Notes: generated from the sequence alone by a model not told the origin. 64,000 nucleotides of DNA from Leptidea sinapis (GCF_905404315.1 NC_066267.1:3362501-3426500); one strand, 5' to 3'; counted from the first letter of the stretch, positions 43,283 through 53,798 are shown. Program-made: numbers and translations.

Positions 43283-43322
43283 ATAAAATTTGAATAACAA
43301 AATTTTATGAACGATGCGGGAT
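43262..43322 (-). repeat. tRNA-like repeat unit, partial copy 3 next to copy 2
   Basis: ATAAAATTTGAATAACAAAA and TTTTATGAACGATGCGGGA repeat the 3' end of copy 2. They directly follow its 5' end (AACCCTCACTTCTAGGATTA), so two units are in tandem here. Confidence 0.75.
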
Positions 43323-43589
43323 TCATAAAATAATTGGAACCACTATTCGCTAGGAGAAAATGGCGGCCGGAGTCTAATTTCAAAATATTACAACGTGCTT
43401 TCAGGTGGAAGTACTAGCTCCATAATAAATTAGTGTGAACCATGAAACAACAAAGGCTTGTTACTTATTTATATTTATAAGGTCGTGTAGTACGCCCATT
43501 GATGTAATGAGTAGGATTCATTACCTTAATTATTATTATAATTCTAGATTGCCAGCCCGGTGAAATAACTTTCACCTGTGAATTATCTT

Positions 43590-43880
43590 ATGTAAACGAG
43601 CAATCCTTGTATATACATAATCTGAATCTCGGAAACAGCTCCAATGATTTTCATAAAATTTAGTATACAGGGGATTTCGGGGGCGATAAATCGATTTAGC
43701 TAGGTTTCAATTTTAAAAAATGTAGTTTTATCCGTGTTTTAATGAGAAACAGCTACAATAACATTAGAACACAAAGGTAAATTTCGCCACTATGTACAAG
43801 ACTGTTATAACTCAGATGGGACATTGGGTGATCCGGAAAGCAGAAGACGCCAGTTCGAATCTAGATGTCCTATTAGTTTA
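43590..43880 (+). repeat. Repeat with tRNA-like 3' part
   Basis: ATAATCTGAATCTCGGAAAC, GTATACAGGGGATTTCGGGG and CGATAAATCGATTTAGCTAG are followed by a tRNA-like stretch at ~43808-43875 (TAACTCAGATGGGACATTGG, ACGCCAGTTCGAATCTAG). The order resembles composite SINE/Helitron-like repeats of Lepidoptera. Only one copy is in this window. Confidence 0.5.
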
Positions 43881-44289
43881 TTTTGTTCAAGTTTTGTACA
43901 TTCTTAAAAATCCGAGCACGTTCATTGTATTTATATATTAGCATAATAAGTATGGGTTATTTTGTGGGCTTCTTTTGTAAGCATTATTTTTATAATTTTG
44001 CAGTCATCTTGCGTGTACTATAACAAGATTCGTCATGCTCACTAAAATGGCATTGCTTGCGTCGGCGTCGTGTACCGGGTTGTCTCCTTCCCTGAAATAT
44101 GTATGACGATGGCTGACCCATGCTGGTGGTGAACGAGTGCTGCTAGTCGACTTGCTAAATTATATATAACATTAAATAAATACTTGTATTTGTTTAAGGC
44201 GCTGTACTTACGACAGCAACCACAACCAATATGTTCACGAAGCATCCTTACACAAATAATTCATGTTCTAGAGGTCGATGCATCCAATG

Positions 44290-44730
44290 TACTATAATTT
44301 ATAGTTATATTGTTTCTTTTTATTACTTTTTATTAAATATTTGATATTTTAAACGCTTTTTAACTTTTAACATAATTTATATATTGGATGTAGCACGTTA
44401 CCAGCTTATTTGTTTACTAAGTATATTACAGTTACAGTTATTTGTATATTCTTCTCATAAGCTCTACTTTTCCGAATATATTATTAAGGGGAAATTTGAC
44501 ACTGAAAAGAAACTCAAAGCTCATCCTTCAAATCATTATTTAACAAACTTGATTAGCTAACTTAATATTATACTATAGAATTTAGGTGGTCTGTGCAGAA
44601 AAAGAGAAACCTAGAGCCTAGTCATGCACACAACCCCCTACTTTTAAACGTAATGGATGACTCCTGGACAACCTAGAAAATTAGCCCGATTAAACTATGA
44701 TACGGTATTGTTACATGTGTTTTTTTTTAT
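44290..44730. other. AT-rich spacer, nothing recognised
   Basis: No feature supported. Confidence 0.45.
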
Positions 44731-44734
44731 GAAT

Positions 44735-45015
44735 TGTAATTGATACGCGCTGCCCATTACAATGCAGTGCCGCTCAGGATTCTAGTAAAACCCAAGATTC
44801 TGAGGGGCATTACAAAACAAATGCGCTTGTCTCCTTTAGACGTAAAATGTTAAGTCTCATTTGCCCAGTAAATACACAAGCTACTGCGGCCTTCACACCG
44901 AAACACAATAATGCTTACACATTACTGCTTCATGGCAGAAATAGGTGCCGGTGTGGTACCCATAATCAAGCTGGCATCTTGTGCAAAGTAGCCTCCCACT
45001 GGCAAAACTGGTAAA
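44735..45015 (-). mobile_element. SINE-S copy
   Basis: CGCTGCCCATTACAATGCAG, CGCTCAGGATTCTAGTAAAA, TTTGCCCAGTAAATACACAAG and AAGCTGGCATCTTGTGC to CTCCCACTGG. Several point changes. Confidence 0.9.
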
Positions 45016-45374
45016 AAAATGGTTTAGTTAAACCTCGGTCTCTCATAAAACTCTAGCCAATTGAAAATACTAGCGTAGCATACAGTAAACAAGGGTCCGA
45101 CCGCAAAATAATTTCGAAACTATTAATTGTTACTCTCGAAGCTACGGTAAACATTGTACACAATCATCAACTTGGAAACTGGATGTTGTGGTGAAACCGT
45201 TAAGGAAATAACTCAACTATTGATTTGCACTTTAAGCTTTGTTTAAATTTGGAGCCTGTAATTTAAGTTTATTTAGAAATTGGTGTATAATAAGATTTGT
45301 AGAGGAAAAGGTATGTTGGGACTTAATTTTTTATTTACTGTCCTGTTTCTGGAATACATTAACGATCTCGTCCT

Positions 45375-45772
45375 GTTTGTCCTGTTTGTTCTCGTTGTTT
45401 GACGATAACACATCTTTGTTATTTAGAATCAAACGTCTGCAAAATCAGTGTAATGAAATAAATAATGCTTTGTTAGCAGTAGCGAAATGGTTCAATATGG
45501 ATAATTTACTATTGAATAAAATTAAAACAAAATATTTGAAATTTACGTTGCCAAATGTAAATATTAATGACAGAGAATTGAAAATTGATGATAATGGGTT
45601 ATTTTTAGGTGTAACATTATATTCCAAACTTCAATGGGGGCCTCATGTACACAATTTAGCTAGTAAATTAAGTTCAGCAGCTTTTGCTGTAAAAAGTATA
45701 CAAAACCTTACAGACTATTTTCATAGCGTTATGTCGTATCGCATTATACTATGGGGTCGTGACTTCACTAGC
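45375..45772 (+). pseudogene. LINE-B RT fragment
   Basis: The frame 45239-45778 contains DDNTSLLFRIKRLQNQCNEI, NLLLNKIKTKYLKFTLPNV, LFLGVTLYSKLQWGPHV and SSAAFAVKSIQNLTD. It corresponds to LINE-B residues from just after the catalytic loop through the thumb. At the active site a lost base turns FADDT into a frame-shifted LFDDNT. It ends at HSVMSYRIILWG. The first part of the frame (45239-45370) is not LINE. Confidence 0.85.
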
Positions 45773-45779
45773 CCATAAT

Positions 45780-46840
45780 ATATATAAGGTTTACCCCCCC
45801 CCTCCATAATAGCACTTTTCATTTATTGAAACATGATTATTATTAGGGCCCTGAAACATACAAAGAAGGACTATTCGGAAGGAGCTACAGAAGGAGGGTA
45901 AAAATTTGGGAGAAGTGTTGCAGATAACACAGAATCACGTATGGTGTAGAGCTTTTGTTGCGAGTCTGTCTCTCTCGTGATTAAAGGAAATAAGAAGAAT
46001 TTTTCTTTTTGAAGAGTTTTCTTTAAAGTGTGTGGTAGTAAGCCGCTTCGTTACGTAACGCGTTACGGCGCCAGTCTGTCTGGCTTCACTTTCTTTCTGC
46101 TTCTCCTCTATCATTTACAATTGTTACTTTACTATTCAACAATGCTTATCATACCTTATCACATCAAAATTGCACATTATAATTTTCCGTTAAAATAGTA
46201 TTAGATACTAATATAAATTGAAATACAGCGAGTCAACATCTCCTGAGACTGCCTCGTATAGAGGAAAAACACGTTTCGAATTGGTTAAAGACAAATCTTA
46301 ATTAATTAACACTAAAACTGTTGACATTTGGATATTGTAAAGGTTGTTAGCACCATTTTGTTCCCATTTACTAGCAAACACTCACTAACATGTATCGATA
46401 TTAGCTATCAATGATTTGTTGTGAAAAATATATTTAACGTTACAAAATAATTCAAATTGTTGTATAAGCTATTTGTTTGCGCGACAGAAATAAATGACCC
46501 GCGTTCGACAAATTGGTCAAACAAGTCACAAAATATTGCATCGAAGCAATAGTAATTTATTTTGTAAAACTTGTAGCATTTAATTTATTATTTTGATTGA
46601 AACTGCTTTCAGGACGCCAATAATCTCATTGATCTCTCCAATCATAATAATATGTGTATTGATTTCCCTAGCATTTTTATTGTATGTTATTCTATATTAT
46701 CTACTATTATTTATTTATATTTTTTTTTGTGACCGTATTTTTTGTATTTTGTGTTTCAATGATATTCTGGCGAGTTTACTAAAAATGAGTCCTAAAGATA
46801 TTTTTGGAATTAACAGAAATCAAGATAACTGATTCAAGAT
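45780..46840. other. Spacer, nothing recognised
   Basis: A C-run (about 45793-45801) and a palindromic CGTTACGTAACG near 46052 are the only landmarks. The hydrophobic frame 46593-46832 is AT-driven. Confidence 0.45.
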
Positions 46841-46842
46841 AA

Positions 46843-47158
46843 TTCCAGTAGGAGGCTCCTTTGCACCGGATGCCGGCTAGATTATGGGTACCACGACGGC
46901 GCCTATTTCTGCCGTGAAGCAGTACTGTGTAACCATTACTGTGTTTCGGTCTGAAGGGCGCCGTAGCTAATGAAATTGCTGCGCAAATGAGACTGGACAT
47001 TTTATGTTTCAAGGTGACGAGCGCAGTTGTAGTGCCACTCAGAACTTTTTGTTTTTTCAATAATCTTGGACGGCACTGCATTGTAATGGGCAGGGCGTAA
47101 AATACCATCAGCTGAACGTCCTGCTAATCTCATCCTTTATTTTCATAAAAAAAAAAAA
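46843..47158 (+). mobile_element. SINE-S copy, full length
   Basis: Complete from CAGTAGGAGGCTCCTTTGC to CATCAGCTGAACGTCCTGC and TTTATTTTCATAAAAAAA. The 12-base terminal A-run suggests relatively recent insertion. About 315 bases, the best plus-strand reference copy. Confidence 0.95.
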
Positions 47159-47358
47159 CTATTTTCTATGGGTTATTATTATATCAGAGGCATGCAACCA
47201 AATCAAATATTGAAAGAAGTGACACAATGAGTGAATTAACAACAAATGGCTTGTGACAAATAATAAGGTAAGATTCTAAAAATAACCCAGTTAATATGAA
47301 TTTTGAGATTTATGAAACGTTCAATAAAATCTAATCAACCTATTATACTTATCACTTT

Positions 47359-47609
47359 AAATCAAATCAAAATCACTTTATTGATCTAAGTCAAGGAAAT
47401 GACACTTATGATTGTCAAATTTTAACATTTACCACTGCTTCGAAAAACTTCAGCTTTAATTAGAAGTAGTAGCAAGAAACTACTTTTACCACTATTTTAA
47501 ATCAATACCGAATTGTGATGGTAAATGTAAAAAGAAAACTTCTAACATTCATAAGTGTCATTTCCTAGAGCTACGTGACTAAAGTGATTTTGATATTTGA
47601 TTTGATTTG
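47359..47609. repeat. Inverted pair of LINE 3' tails
   Basis: The left arm (47359-47420: AAATCAAATCAAAATCAC, AAATGACACTTATGATTG) is inverted to the right arm (47544-47609: AACATTCATAAGTGTCATTT, AGTGATTTTGATATTTGATT). The arms are ~62-66 bases around a ~120 base spacer. The tail is the same as at 28041. Confidence 0.85.
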
Positions 47610-47619
47610 ACGTGGTAAG

Positions 47620-48260
47620 CATTTTGACTTAGCGTAGCGTTTTGACGCGATATTCAAAGTGGGATAATAATTACAAATGCAAGAATTTCTAGCACAACTT
47701 ATTTTAATGCAAGCGACTAGTACTTTCTAGAAAACCTTATCGTATCTATGTAATATTTTTCGTCACACATTACAGTAATATGCACTTACAAAGTCACTCT
47801 CATAATTTGGCCTTTAATTAATTTTATTCTTAACATTATACTTAAAAATAAAAGCCTTTACAAAGCATCAGACGACAAATTCTCTCGATGTATTCATAAA
47901 AGTTTTAAGTAAACCAATACCTAAGTTAATAATATTATTTTCTAGTTTCTTATGTCTTAATAACATAACAGTTATTAATTAATAGGTTTACAAAAACACT
48001 GCGATGAAAAGAATACCTAATTATGTTTGGGACCGGAGCCATCACAGGCAGCTCACAGAGGTTGATGAAGAGTCCTCTTACGGCGCGAGTATAGACTGTG
48101 TTATGCCGGTAAAGTGATAATGAAGATAATTATTATATATATATACTTTGTCTGGCCATATTACAATTAAAAATAAACAAAATATTACATTTGAATTTGG
48201 AATCAGTAATTTTTATATGATTGTTCATTGAGTTTTCTCATTTTCTAGCCAATAGTACAA
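47620..48260. other. Spacer, nothing recognised
   Basis: A short TA-repeat at 48136-48147. No gene seen. Confidence 0.45.
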
Positions 48261-48277
48261 TAGTTTGCGATATTATA

Positions 48278-48690
48278 ATGGAGTGGGGTGAAAAAGAGAA
48301 CCGAATCGCTGTGATTGCATTATACAATGTAGGTATGGAGCCAAATGCAATTTTTAAGACTCTCCATACGCTTGATATTAGTAAAATGTTTTTGTACCGG
48401 GTCGATAGGTACAATGAGACCTCCTCTGTTTGTGACAGAAAAAAATCTGATCGTCCACGTAGAGTTCGTAAAAAAATGGTGGTCCAAGCAATAAGGGAAA
48501 GGATTCGATGAAATCCTGTCCAAAAGCAGAAGATTTTATCGCGGGAGATGAAGATAGCACCTAGAACCATGTCGCATATTTTAAAAGAAGATTAAGGACG
48601 TGCAGCCTTGATATATTTTTAAATTGTCAGTTAAGAATAGAGTGGTAAAATCGAAACAACTACTGAAGCGGTACGCAAAGGGAGTTGACT
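48278..48690 (+). pseudogene. Tc1/mariner-superfamily transposase N-terminus
   Basis: From the ATG at 48278 the frame reads MEWGEKENRIAVIALYNVGM then VQAIRERIR. After a stop comes NPVQKQKILSREMKIAPRTM with SHILKED, a DNA-binding helix-turn-helix pair of an IS630/Tc1/mariner transposase (VIxAVRxRIxRNPxRKQKILAREMNIAPRTMSRIL). A further scrap near 48640-48690 (KQLLKRYAKGS) is out of frame. The catalytic DDE/D core is missing. Confidence 0.75.
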
Positions 48691-48699
48691 TTTTTTGAA

Positions 48700-49212
48700 A
48701 GCTGACGATATAAATTTTTCAAACTTAGCATTTTCTCTCTCTAATCTCTTCTAATTACTTTGCATTATATCTTCACGCGCTACCATTAATTTAATTTTTT
48801 AATTTAATTAATTAATACCATTAATGTAGTCCTTCTATTATGTATTCGTCCTTCATCTGACTGATATCTCATGCATCAGGCATTCAATTAAACATATATT
48901 GATCATGGAGTCTCCATCTTATGTCAGCCACAAGGAATCAATTATGAAGGCTGGGTTAGTAAATCAAGATGGTATCTATGCACAGCGTTGTCTGATTAAT
49001 CAGAATCTACTTAGCGTACTTTATTATATTGTAAAATTAACAATAAGCTCTCTAATATGCTTTGTAGGTTGTCCTATAATTTCGATAAGCTTTACGTAAC
49101 GTACTTTGAGCATAATTCTACAAACCTTATTATCGAAATTGTACAAAAAAGGGAAGTATTCGTAATGGTTCAGTAATGATCATTCAGGCAACTCGATAAC
49201 ATATTTTAAAAG
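48700..49212. other. AT-rich spacer, nothing recognised
   Basis: No feature supported. Confidence 0.45.
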
Positions 49213-49214
49213 TC

Positions 49215-49323
49215 AATATTTTTTGAAAGAAAATAAGGGACGAGACGAGCAGGACGTTCAGCTGATGGGAACTGATACACCCTGCCCATTACAATGCGAT
49301 GTCGCTCAGGATTCTTGAAATCA
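49215..49323 (-). mobile_element. SINE-S, 3' part (split by LINE-A)
   Basis: GACGAGACGAGCAGGACG, CACCCTGCCCATTACAATG and CTCAGGATTCTTGAAA. It stops exactly where the LINE-A insertion begins, and the other part resumes at 50504. Confidence 0.92.
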
Positions 49324-50307
49324 TCATTGATTCATCGCATCGCAAAACTTCCATCATTTGGGCTTCCCGAGAGCTTATGCAAGTGGACCTCCAGCTTCCT
49401 CACTGGGCGCAGCATACAGGTCGTTATCTACGGTTATTGCTCGAATCCCAAGCCCGTGAACGCTGGAGTGCCCCAAGGCTGTGTGCTATCTCCCACGCTG
49501 TTTCTTCTGCATATCAATGATATGTTGGACACCGCCAACATGCATTGCTATGCAGACGACAGCACTGGTGATGCCGTATACACGGGCCATGCAGGTCTCT
49601 CTCGGGAAAACGTCGACCAGTGCCGGGAGAAACTTGTGTCTTCTATCGAGTCCTCTCTCGAGAAGGTCGCGGAATGGGGTAAGTTGAACCTTGTCCAATT
49701 TAACCCCCAGAAGACTCAAGTTTGCGCGTTTACCACTAAAAAAACCCCATTTGCTGTATCACCGCTCTTCGAGAACACTTCCATTAAAGCCTCGCCTAGT
49801 ATCGGAATACTGGGTCTCGAAATCTCGAGCAATTGCCAATTCCGTGGCCATCTGGAGGGCAAAGCCAAACTGGCTTCAAAGAAACTGGGCGTCATAAATA
49901 GAGCACGGCAATACTTCAAGCCGGCCCACATTCTAGCGCTCTACAAAGCGCAGGTCCGGCCTCACATGGAATATTGTCATCTCTGGTCGGGCGCACCCCA
50001 GTATCAGCTCGATCCATTTGACCGCGTGCAACGCAGAGCAGCTCGTATTGTCGGGGACCCAGTACTCTGTGAACGGCTGGATCACTTGGCGTTGCGTAGA
50101 GACGTTGCTTCATTGTGTGTCTTCTACCGCATTTATCACGGGGAGTGTTCCGAAGAGCTGTTCAACCTGAATTCCTGCCGCCGAATTTCACCTTCGCACG
50201 ACACGCCACAAGTTACGATATCATCCCCACCATCTGGATGTGTGGCGGTCCTCCACAGTGCGGTTTTCAAGGAGCTTTCTTCCTCGTACCACGAAGCTGT
50301 GGAATGA
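49294..50307 (+). pseudogene. LINE-A RT C-terminal half, intact YADD
   Basis: A 337-codon frame. LINE residues start at AKLPSFGLPESLCKWTSSFL (~49336). It keeps NAGVPQGCVLSPTLF (~49465-49510), the catalytic MHCYADDSTGD with YADD at 49549-49560, then LNLVQFNPQKTQV, INRARQYFKPAHILALYKAQ and DRVQRRAARIVGDP. Near 50170 a one-base change in frame turns FNLIPAAEF into FNLNSCRR. The family tail continues in the frame 50115-50522. The 5' truncation removes the endonuclease and RT motifs 1-3, so it cannot work alone. Confidence 0.9.
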
Positions 50308-50503
50308 GCTTCCTTATGCGGTGTTTCCGGGACGATACGACATGGGTACCTTCAAGAAAAGCGCGTACACCTTCCTTAAAGGCCGGCAACGCTCTTGTGA
50401 TTCCTCTGGTGTTGCAGGAGAGTGTGGGCGGCGGTGATCACTTAACACCAGGTGACCCGTACGCTCTTTTGTCCTCCTATTCCATAAAAATAAAAAAAAA
50501 AGA
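49324..50503 (+). mobile_element. LINE-A copy nested in SINE-S
   Basis: A 5'-truncated LINE-A with the complete RT 3' half, coding tail, 3' UTR and an A-rich end (CCATAAAAATAAAAAAAAAAG). It begins with about 20 filler bases (TCATCATTGATTCATCGCA). It splits the SINE-S copy, so it is younger than that copy. It is the least decayed LINE-A RT in the window. Confidence 0.93.
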
Positions 50504-50728
50504 TAAACCCCAAAAATTCTGAGCGGCGCTACAATTGCGCTCGTCACCTTGAGACATAAGTTGTTAAGTATCATACTTTGCCCAGTAATTTCTCTAGCTA
50601 CGGCGCCCTTCAGTACGAAACAAAATAATGCTTACATATACTGCTTCACGACAGAAATAAGTGCCGTTGTGGTACCCATAATCTTGCTGGCATTCTGTGC
50701 AAAGGAGCCTCCCACTGGTAAATTGACG
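50504..50728 (-). mobile_element. SINE-S, 5' part (split by LINE-A)
   Basis: Resumes at AAACCCCAAAAATTCTGAGC and ends with TGTGCAAAGGAGCCTCCCAC and TGGTAAATTG. Confidence 0.92.
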
Positions 50729-50819
50729 ATACATATTGGATTTTAAATTGAATGTTGAATGATCTTAAATACAATGTTTCTTGCAAAAAAAATCATTTCA
50801 TTTCATTTCATATTCATAA

Positions 50820-51990
50820 AAATGCTGATATAAAGGGTCTTTCAACAAAAACTTTCTTTGTTAATTGTGACAACACTAACAACATGACAACATTGACAAT
50901 TAGTTTTTTGACATATTCGTAGTAGATGTTTTGGCAATTCTTACAATGAATTCAATTTCGCTCGAAAATCGCCTTAAAATAATAAAAATCCACTATGAAA
51001 ATGGTGGTTCTGTTAAAATTACATTCCGTAAAATTCGTGACATTTTCGGACAACATAATCGTCCTCCTGAGACCGCTATTAAGAATTTCATCGCTAAATT
51101 TGAGTCGACAGGCTCGGTACAAAATGTGCCAACACCAACGCGTGTTCGACCGGGCCGTTCAACTGAAAACATCGCAGCCGTGACCCACAGTGTTGAAAAG
51201 ATCCAAATTTGTCAATTTCTCAACAACTGGGGTTATCCCAAACCACCACATGGCGAATTTTGCGTAAGAATTTGGCTTTGAAGCCTTATAAGATTCAACT
51301 AGTGCATAAATTGAAGCTGATCGACCATTCACATCGTCGTAGATTCGCTCAATTCATTCTGGAACAACCCACTGGTTTCGTCATTTTTTCAGACGAAGCC
51401 CATTTGCACTTGTCAGGGTACGTCAACAAGCAAAATTGCCGCATTTCGGCTTCTGAAAATCCTAGAGCGATTATTGAGAAGCCTTTGCTTGCTCAACGTG
51501 TCACTGTATGGTGAGCTATGTGGTCTGGAGGCGTGATTAGGCCGATTTTTTTCGAAGATGAGGCTGGAAATGCGGTAACGGTCAATGGATGATGGCTATC
51601 GCGAGATGTTAACAACTCAATTTTGGCCTGCCTATCATTGATGACATGGATATCACTGACATGTGGTTTCAACAAGACGGTGCCACATGTCACACAGCCA
51701 ATGAAACGATCAATTTATTGCAAACCAAATTTGCTGATCGCATTATTTCACTAAATTCAGTTGTTAAATGGCCAGCCAGATCGTCTGACATCACTGGATT
51801 ATTTTTTGTGGGGCTATCTTAAGGACCGAGTCTATACAGTGCCAATCGAATCGATTGCAGCCTTAAAACTCAAAATCCGTGATGTGATAGCCGAAATAGA
51901 CCCGACATTTTGACAAAAAGTGTTTGTATGTCTGGATGTATGTTTGAACTTCTTTAACGCAAACACTACTGAATAATTTATCAATATATA
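50820..51990 (+). mobile_element. Second mariner-like transposon, decayed
   Basis: Encloses the transposase remnant 50946-51976. AGGGTCTTTCAACAAAAAC at 50833 may be the left terminus, but no matching right end is clear. Confidence 0.55.
50946..51976 (+). pseudogene. IS630/mariner-type transposase (DDE_3), broken
   Basis: The ATG at 50946 starts MNSISLENRLKIIKIHYENG, an N-terminal helix-turn-helix, then IKNFIAKFESTGSVQNV. The frame shifts near 51200 into ISQQLGLSQTTTWRILRKN (second HTH) and FVIFSDEAHLHLSGYVNKQN (first catalytic Asp). After a stop at ~51513 come AMWSGGVIRPIFFEDEAGNA, WFQQDGATCHTANE (second Asp, read from ~51660) and SLDYFLWGYLKDRVY (third position, ~51795). This order is that of the DUF4817/DDE_3 transposases common in insects. 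At least three frame shifts and several stops. Unlike the mariner at 38.0 kb in sequence. Confidence 0.82.
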
Positions 51991-52027
51991 CTATATAATG
52001 TATCAATAAACAATACTATAATTCAAT

Positions 52028-53715
52028 CTCAGCAGGAAGTTGCTTCTGCTTTTGAGAATTTTTTTTCTGACATTCACAAGCACTCTTGTTTCCTCCACCA
52101 GTGTTGCGTAGTCACTTCTTCTGGAAAATGTTAAAGAATGCCAACAAACATTCAATTTTAGTTTTGTTAGCCCTGGAGAAATAATTAAAACTTTTAAGTC
52201 TCTCGACATGAAAAAAACTGCTGATATATGGGGCATTTCTGTTAAAATAATAAGTTCAATAATTGATGTCATAGCACCATATCTTGCAATAGTATTTAAT
52301 AATTCTATTAATCGTGGCGTGTTTCCTGACGTTCTAAAACATAGTAAAATCACACCAATATTTAAGTCGGGATGCTCTTCTGACCCGAACAACTATCGTC
52401 CTGTGTCGGTTTTGCCAACCCTTAGAAAAATTTTTGAAAAAAGAATTTTAAGCCAAATGCTTACTTAATTTAACTCTCATAAATTACTTCATTTGAAACA
52501 ATTTGGCTTTACTAGGGGACGTTCTACAATGGATGCAGGTGTTGAGCTGATCAAGAATATTTTTGATGCCTGGGAGGAATCGCAGAATGCACTTGGCATC
52601 TTCTGTGATTTATCTAAGGCTTTTGATTGTGTTCAACATTCAACGCTGGTCAGGAAGCTATACCACTATGGCATAAAAGGAACTGCGCTCGATCTTCTGA
52701 CTTCATATTTAAACAATAGAATTCAGAGGGTCGACGTGAATAGCAGGAGATCTCCTGGGACTCCTCTCAGTATGGGGGTACCACAAGGGTCTATTCTTGG
52801 ACCGTTCCTCTTCCTTATCTATATAAATGATCTTCCTAATCTTATAGAGAAAAAACATAAGGTAGTATTGTTTGCGGATGACACTTCACTGATTTTCAAA
52901 GTGAAAAGAAACCAAGCTATGTATGACGAAGTGAACGATATTTTATCTGACATCGTGTACTGGTTTAGCGCTAATAACCTATTGTTAAATAGCAAGAAAA
53001 CTAAATACATTAAATTTACCGTACCAAATGTCAAGAATGTAAATTCAAATGTTTTGTTAAACGGAGAGGTGATAGAACCGGTGGAATCTGCTATATTTCT
53101 TGGCATAACTCTAGATTCCAAATTACAATGGGGCCCCCATATTGAAGGATTGGCGAACAGACTTAGTTCTGCAGCATACGCGGTTAAAAAGATTAGACAA
53201 TTAACTGACATAGATACGGCGCGACCAGTATACTTTAGTTATTTCCATAGTATTATGTCCTATGGTATATTGCTATGGGGCAACGCTGCCGATATTAATA
53301 CAATATTTGTGCTGTAGAAGAGGGCTATTCGCGTTATTTATAACCTAGGTCCTAGAGAATCATTGAGAGCAAAATTCAACGAAATTAACATCTTGACTGT
53401 TGCTTCTCAATATATTCTTGATAATGTAATGTATGTTCATAGGCACATAAGTGAATTTGCCAGAAACTGTCATAACCATAATGTTAACACCAGGAACAGA
53501 CATAAACTGATGATGCCTACTACTCGGCTAAGTCGAGTAAGTAAGTCTTTTGTGGGGCGATGTATATGCTTTTACAACCCGCAAAGGCCGCTGAGTTTGT
53601 TGCGCCCATTCTTCTCAGGCCTGAGGCATTCATTTTGGAATGGGTGGTAGATTTTTTGACTTTCAATAAGTGATTTCACATCCTATTTTGAATAAAAATA
53701 TTTGAATTTGAATGG
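52028..53715 (+). mobile_element. LINE-B copy, 5'-truncated, best preserved
   Basis: Runs from QEVASAFENFFSD (~52033) to the 3' end (GCCGCTGAGTTTGTTGCGCC, AATAAGTGATTTCACATCC, ATTTGAATTTGAATGG). A deletion of ~200 bases in comparison with 55500-55700 joins CFYN to the 3' UTR (near 53578). Confidence 0.9.
52130..53650 (+). pseudogene. LINE-B reverse transcriptase, one frame with two stops
   Basis: Jockey/CR1-group RT. Segments 52208-52468, 52493-53317 and 53363-53650 are all in the same frame and interrupted only by TAA at 52466 and TAG at 53315. Motifs in order are DVLKHSKITPIFKSG, NNYRPVSVLPTL, KQFGFTRGRSTMDA, LGIFCDLSKAFDCVQHSTLV, GVPQGSILGPFLFLIYINDL, the catalytic LFADDTSL (FADD at 52871-52882), FLGITLDSKLQWGPHI and SSAAYAVKKIRQLTD. 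All RT catalytic aspartates are kept. No endonuclease is attached because the copy is 5'-truncated. Confidence 0.92.
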
Positions 53716-53798
53716 ATTTTGATTAAACTTTGCAATAATATAGTTTACACACCAGAATAACATATAAGCTATAATTTATAAAAATATTGTGTAAATCA

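Noticed and set aside
44042..44245. 67-codon minus-strand frame in a GC-richer patch
   Set aside because: No recognisable domain and no supporting signal. Possibly an exon, but unsupported from sequence alone.
46593..46832. Small hydrophobic membrane protein
   Set aside because: Residues are I, L, Y and F driven by AT-rich DNA. No family, no conserved start context, no repeat elsewhere.
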